A stretch of 64,000 nt of DNA from Erythrobacter sp. YJ-T3-07 (lineage in GTDB: Bacteria > Pseudomonadota > Alphaproteobacteria > Sphingomonadales > Sphingomonadaceae), in assembly GCF_015999305.1 (NCBI RefSeq), contig NZ_JAEAGP010000001.1:2046001-2110000 (forward strand). Direction: 5' to 3'. The notes under the pieces are model-generated. The model was not told where the DNA came from and made no database searches. It saw nothing but the letters and a program-made list of their open reading frames with translations. Shown one piece after another: positions 62,512-64,000 of the stretch (within the stretch, counting starts at the first letter, position 1; every line of letters begins with the position of its first letter). A program made the translations under genes and the position numbers.

Positions 62512-63420
62512 TCAGGTCGCGGGCTGCAGGTGAGGATCGACCCCGGTCATGTCCTTGGAGATTTCCCACAGCCGCGCGGCGAGCAGCGGATCGCGCGCAG
62601 TGGCTGTGGCGACTGCCCTGCCCGATGTCGCTCCCCTCGCCTCCATGAAGCCATAAGGCCCGTAATAATCGCCGCCCTGCGCATCCGGGTCGGTCGCCGC
62701 CTGCAACGCGGGCAGCGCGCCCTGCTTGGCTGTGTTGAGCAGCGGCGCGGCGACCGGCATCACCAGTTTCGCCCAGCCGACCTGCCGGGTCAGCTCGGTC
62801 TTCGCGACGCCGGGATGGCACGCGATGCTGGCAATCGGCGATCCCGCCGCGCGCAGCCGCCGGTCCAGCTCCAGCGCGAACATCAGGTTGGCAAGCTTGC
62901 TCTGGCCGTAGAATTTCTGGAGCGCGTATCCCTGCTCCCCGGCAAGGTTCTCGAAATCGATCGAGGCTGGGCGATGCGCGATGCTCGACTGCACCACCAC
63001 GCGCGGGTTCTTGCCCTTGGCGAGCGCGGGCAGCAGCAGGCTGGTGAGCGCGAAATGGCCCAGATGATTGACCGCGAAGTGCATCTCCGCCCCACCCGTG
63101 CCGATCGCATGGGGGGCCCACATGATCCCGGCATTATTGACCAGCAGGTCGAGGCTTTCGATCCCCTCGGCAGCGGCGCGGACCGATGCCATGTCGGCCA
63201 GATCCAGTTCCACGATCTCGATATCGGCACCCGGTGCCAGCTTCAGCAGGTCCTGCCGCGCGCTTTCCGCCTTGTCGCGGTTGCGGCAGCCCAGCAGCAC
63301 CTTCGCGCCGTTCTTCGCCAGCATCTCCGCGATATGGAACCCGATGCCCGTATTCGCGCCGGTGACCAGCGCGGTGCGCCCGGTCTGGTCCGGAATATCG
63401 TCGAAGGTGAAACCGCTCAT
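62512..63420 (-). CDS. SDR-family oxidoreductase (retinol dehydrogenase/WWOX-like)
   Basis: 302 residues: TGANTGIGFHIAEML cofactor loop, NNAGIMWAPH, VVVQSSIAH with catalytic Ser, and YGQSKLANLMFALEL with Y-x3-K. The extended C-terminus resembles RDH/WWOX-type SDRs acting on lipophilic alcohols or ketones. ATG overlaps the rnhB stop by four bases. Confidence 0.92.
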   Translation of the reverse strand: MSGFTFDDIPDQTGRTALVTGANTGIGFHIAEMLAKNGAKVLLGCRNRDKAESARQDLLKLAPGADIEIVELDLADMASVRAAAEGIESLDLLVNNAGIMWAPHAIGTGGAEMHFAVNHLGHFALTSLLLPALAKGKNPRVVVQSSIAHRPASIDFENLAGEQGYALQKFYGQSKLANLMFALELDRRLRAAGSPIASIACHPGVAKTELTRQVGWAKLVMPVAAPLLNTAKQGALPALQAATDPDAQGGDYYGPYGFMEARGATSGRAVATATARDPLLAARLWEISKDMTGVDPHLQPAT

Positions 63421-64000
63421 GCAAACATCTCCTGCTGGGCGACCGGTGCGAAGCTGCGGCGGTGCAGCGCGCATGGCCCATGCTCCCTCAATGCATTGAG
63501 ATGCTCTGCGGTCCCGTATCCCTTGTTCCGCTCCCACCCGTAATGCGGATGCTCGCGCGCGGCGGCGATCATCAGCCGGTCGCGCCATTCCTTGGCGACG
63601 ATGCTGGCGGCGGAAATCGCAGGCTCTTTCGCATCCCCGCCCACGATCGCGCGCGCGGACCAGCACCAGCCTTCGCACCGGCCCGAAGGCGTCAGGTTGC
63701 CGTCGACCAGCACCATGTCGGGCGCGCGGCCCATCGCCTGCGCCACCCGCGTCACCGCCAGCGTCATCGCCAGCATGGTCGCGCCGAAGATGTTGAGCCG
63801 GTCGATCTCCTCCGGCTCGATCACCGCCACCCCCCAGGCGCAGCGCCGCCTGACCTGTTCGTCGAGCGCGGAACGCTTGAGCGCCCCAAGCTTTTTGGAA
63901 TCGTCGAGCCCTGCCGGGCGCGGCTTGCACAAAGCGACCGCAGAGGCCACCACCGGGCCCGCGAGCGGCCCCCGCCCAGCCTCGTCCACCCCGACGACGA
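63417..64000 (-). CDS. rnhB: Ribonuclease HII (partial, runs off window)
   Basis: Cleaves the RNA strand of RNA-DNA hybrids. The visible part begins VDEAGRGPLAGPVVASAV with the metal-binding Asp-Glu, continues with DSKKL, MVLVDGN, and ISAASIVAKEWRDRLM. The true start lies beyond position 64000, probably 10-15 residues upstream; a GTG inside the motif is not the start. Immediately upstream of an SDR gene by ATGA overlap. Confidence 0.95.
   Translation of the reverse strand, partial: VVGVDEAGRGPLAGPVVASAVALCKPRPAGLDDSKKLGALKRSALDEQVRRRCAWGVAVIEPEEIDRLNIFGATMLAMTLAVTRVAQAMGRAPDMVLVDGNLTPSGRCEGWCWSARAIVGGDAKEPAISAASIVAKEWRDRLMIAAAREHPHYGWERNKGYGTAEHLNALREHGPCALHRRSFAPVAQQEMFA

Noticed and set aside
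63417..63989. Truncated rnhB
   Set aside because: The missing N-terminus is due to the window edge, as DEAGRG is reached at the last bases.

Overview
The window is high-GC (about 65 percent by eye), densely packed alphaproteobacterial chromosome. The most likely source is a member of the Sphingomonadales, probably Erythrobacteraceae. This is inferred from the combination of a CcrM-type GANTC methyltransferase near rnhB, a short-form HisG, the block infA-maf-RNase E/G-yacG-tRNA-Phe, split pntAa/pntAb/pntB genes with a small aa3-oxidase subunit IV-like gene, a large TonB-dependent receptor and many ATGA/GTGA stop-start overlaps. No rRNA, CRISPR array, complete insertion sequence or prophage is visible. 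One tRNA (Phe, GAA) is present. The only gene with clearly foreign base composition is an AT-rich GIY-YIG gene at 48387-48908.

Layout. 0-7 kb: a DUF2332 gene diverges from hisG-hisD-nusB, followed by thiL and the proton-pumping pyrophosphatase hppA with a strong terminator. 7-14 kb: a tight GNAT / JmjC-cupin / GNAT operon of unknown purpose, tesB, an EcsC-family gene and a beta-lactamase-fold lipoprotein. 14-20 kb (minus): uvrC, a secreted HEIGH metallopeptidase-like protein and a TonB-dependent receptor carrying an unusual tandem Cys-containing insertion. 20-26 kb: infA-maf-RNase E/G-yacG-tRNA-Phe, wrbA, a small DUF2141/membrane protein/winged-helix operon with its own palindrome, and a Na+/H+ antiporter. 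26-31 kb: purC, an M16 protease, purS and purQ. 31-37 kb (minus): a GGDEF-EAL protein, glmS and an O-antigen ligase-like protein. 37-40 kb: an orphan cpaF, an EamA transporter and an entericidin-like lipoprotein. 40-48 kb (minus): a coupled run of DUF938 methyltransferase, ICMT-like and ABA4-like membrane proteins, a Rossmann protein and dGTPase, then an Asp/Glu racemase and a beta-helix/diheme cytochrome/hydrolase operon. 48-53 kb (minus): the GIY-YIG gene and a pnt transhydrogenase cluster split by a fasciclin and a PH-domain gene. 53-58 kb: an NtrC-like regulator with a changed GAFTGA loop, hemerythrin, SDR, folP and an alpha/beta hydrolase. 58-64 kb (minus): an ABC pair, ccrM, a CaCA exchanger, an SDR and the 3' part of rnhB, which runs off the window.

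Regulatory signals found by eye make the region more than housekeeping. Three sites fit the alphaproteobacterial general-stress (EcfG) promoter GGAAC-N16/17-CGTT, placed before an EcsC gene, an entericidin and a hemerythrin. Several 6/8 or 7/8 matches to the CtrA box TTAA-N7-TTAA lie before cpaF, the NtrC-like regulator and the GNAT/JmjC operon. Upstream of ccrM are three GANTC sites and a perfect DnaA box within 40 bp. Two good palindromic operators precede small operons at 23200 and 47983. An exact 23-bp dispersed repeat built from tandem TGACACAC units occurs at 23107 and 57295. The best candidates for something undescribed are the GNAT-JmjC-GNAT operon, the Cys-repeat insertion in the TonB-dependent receptor and the AT-rich GIY-YIG gene.
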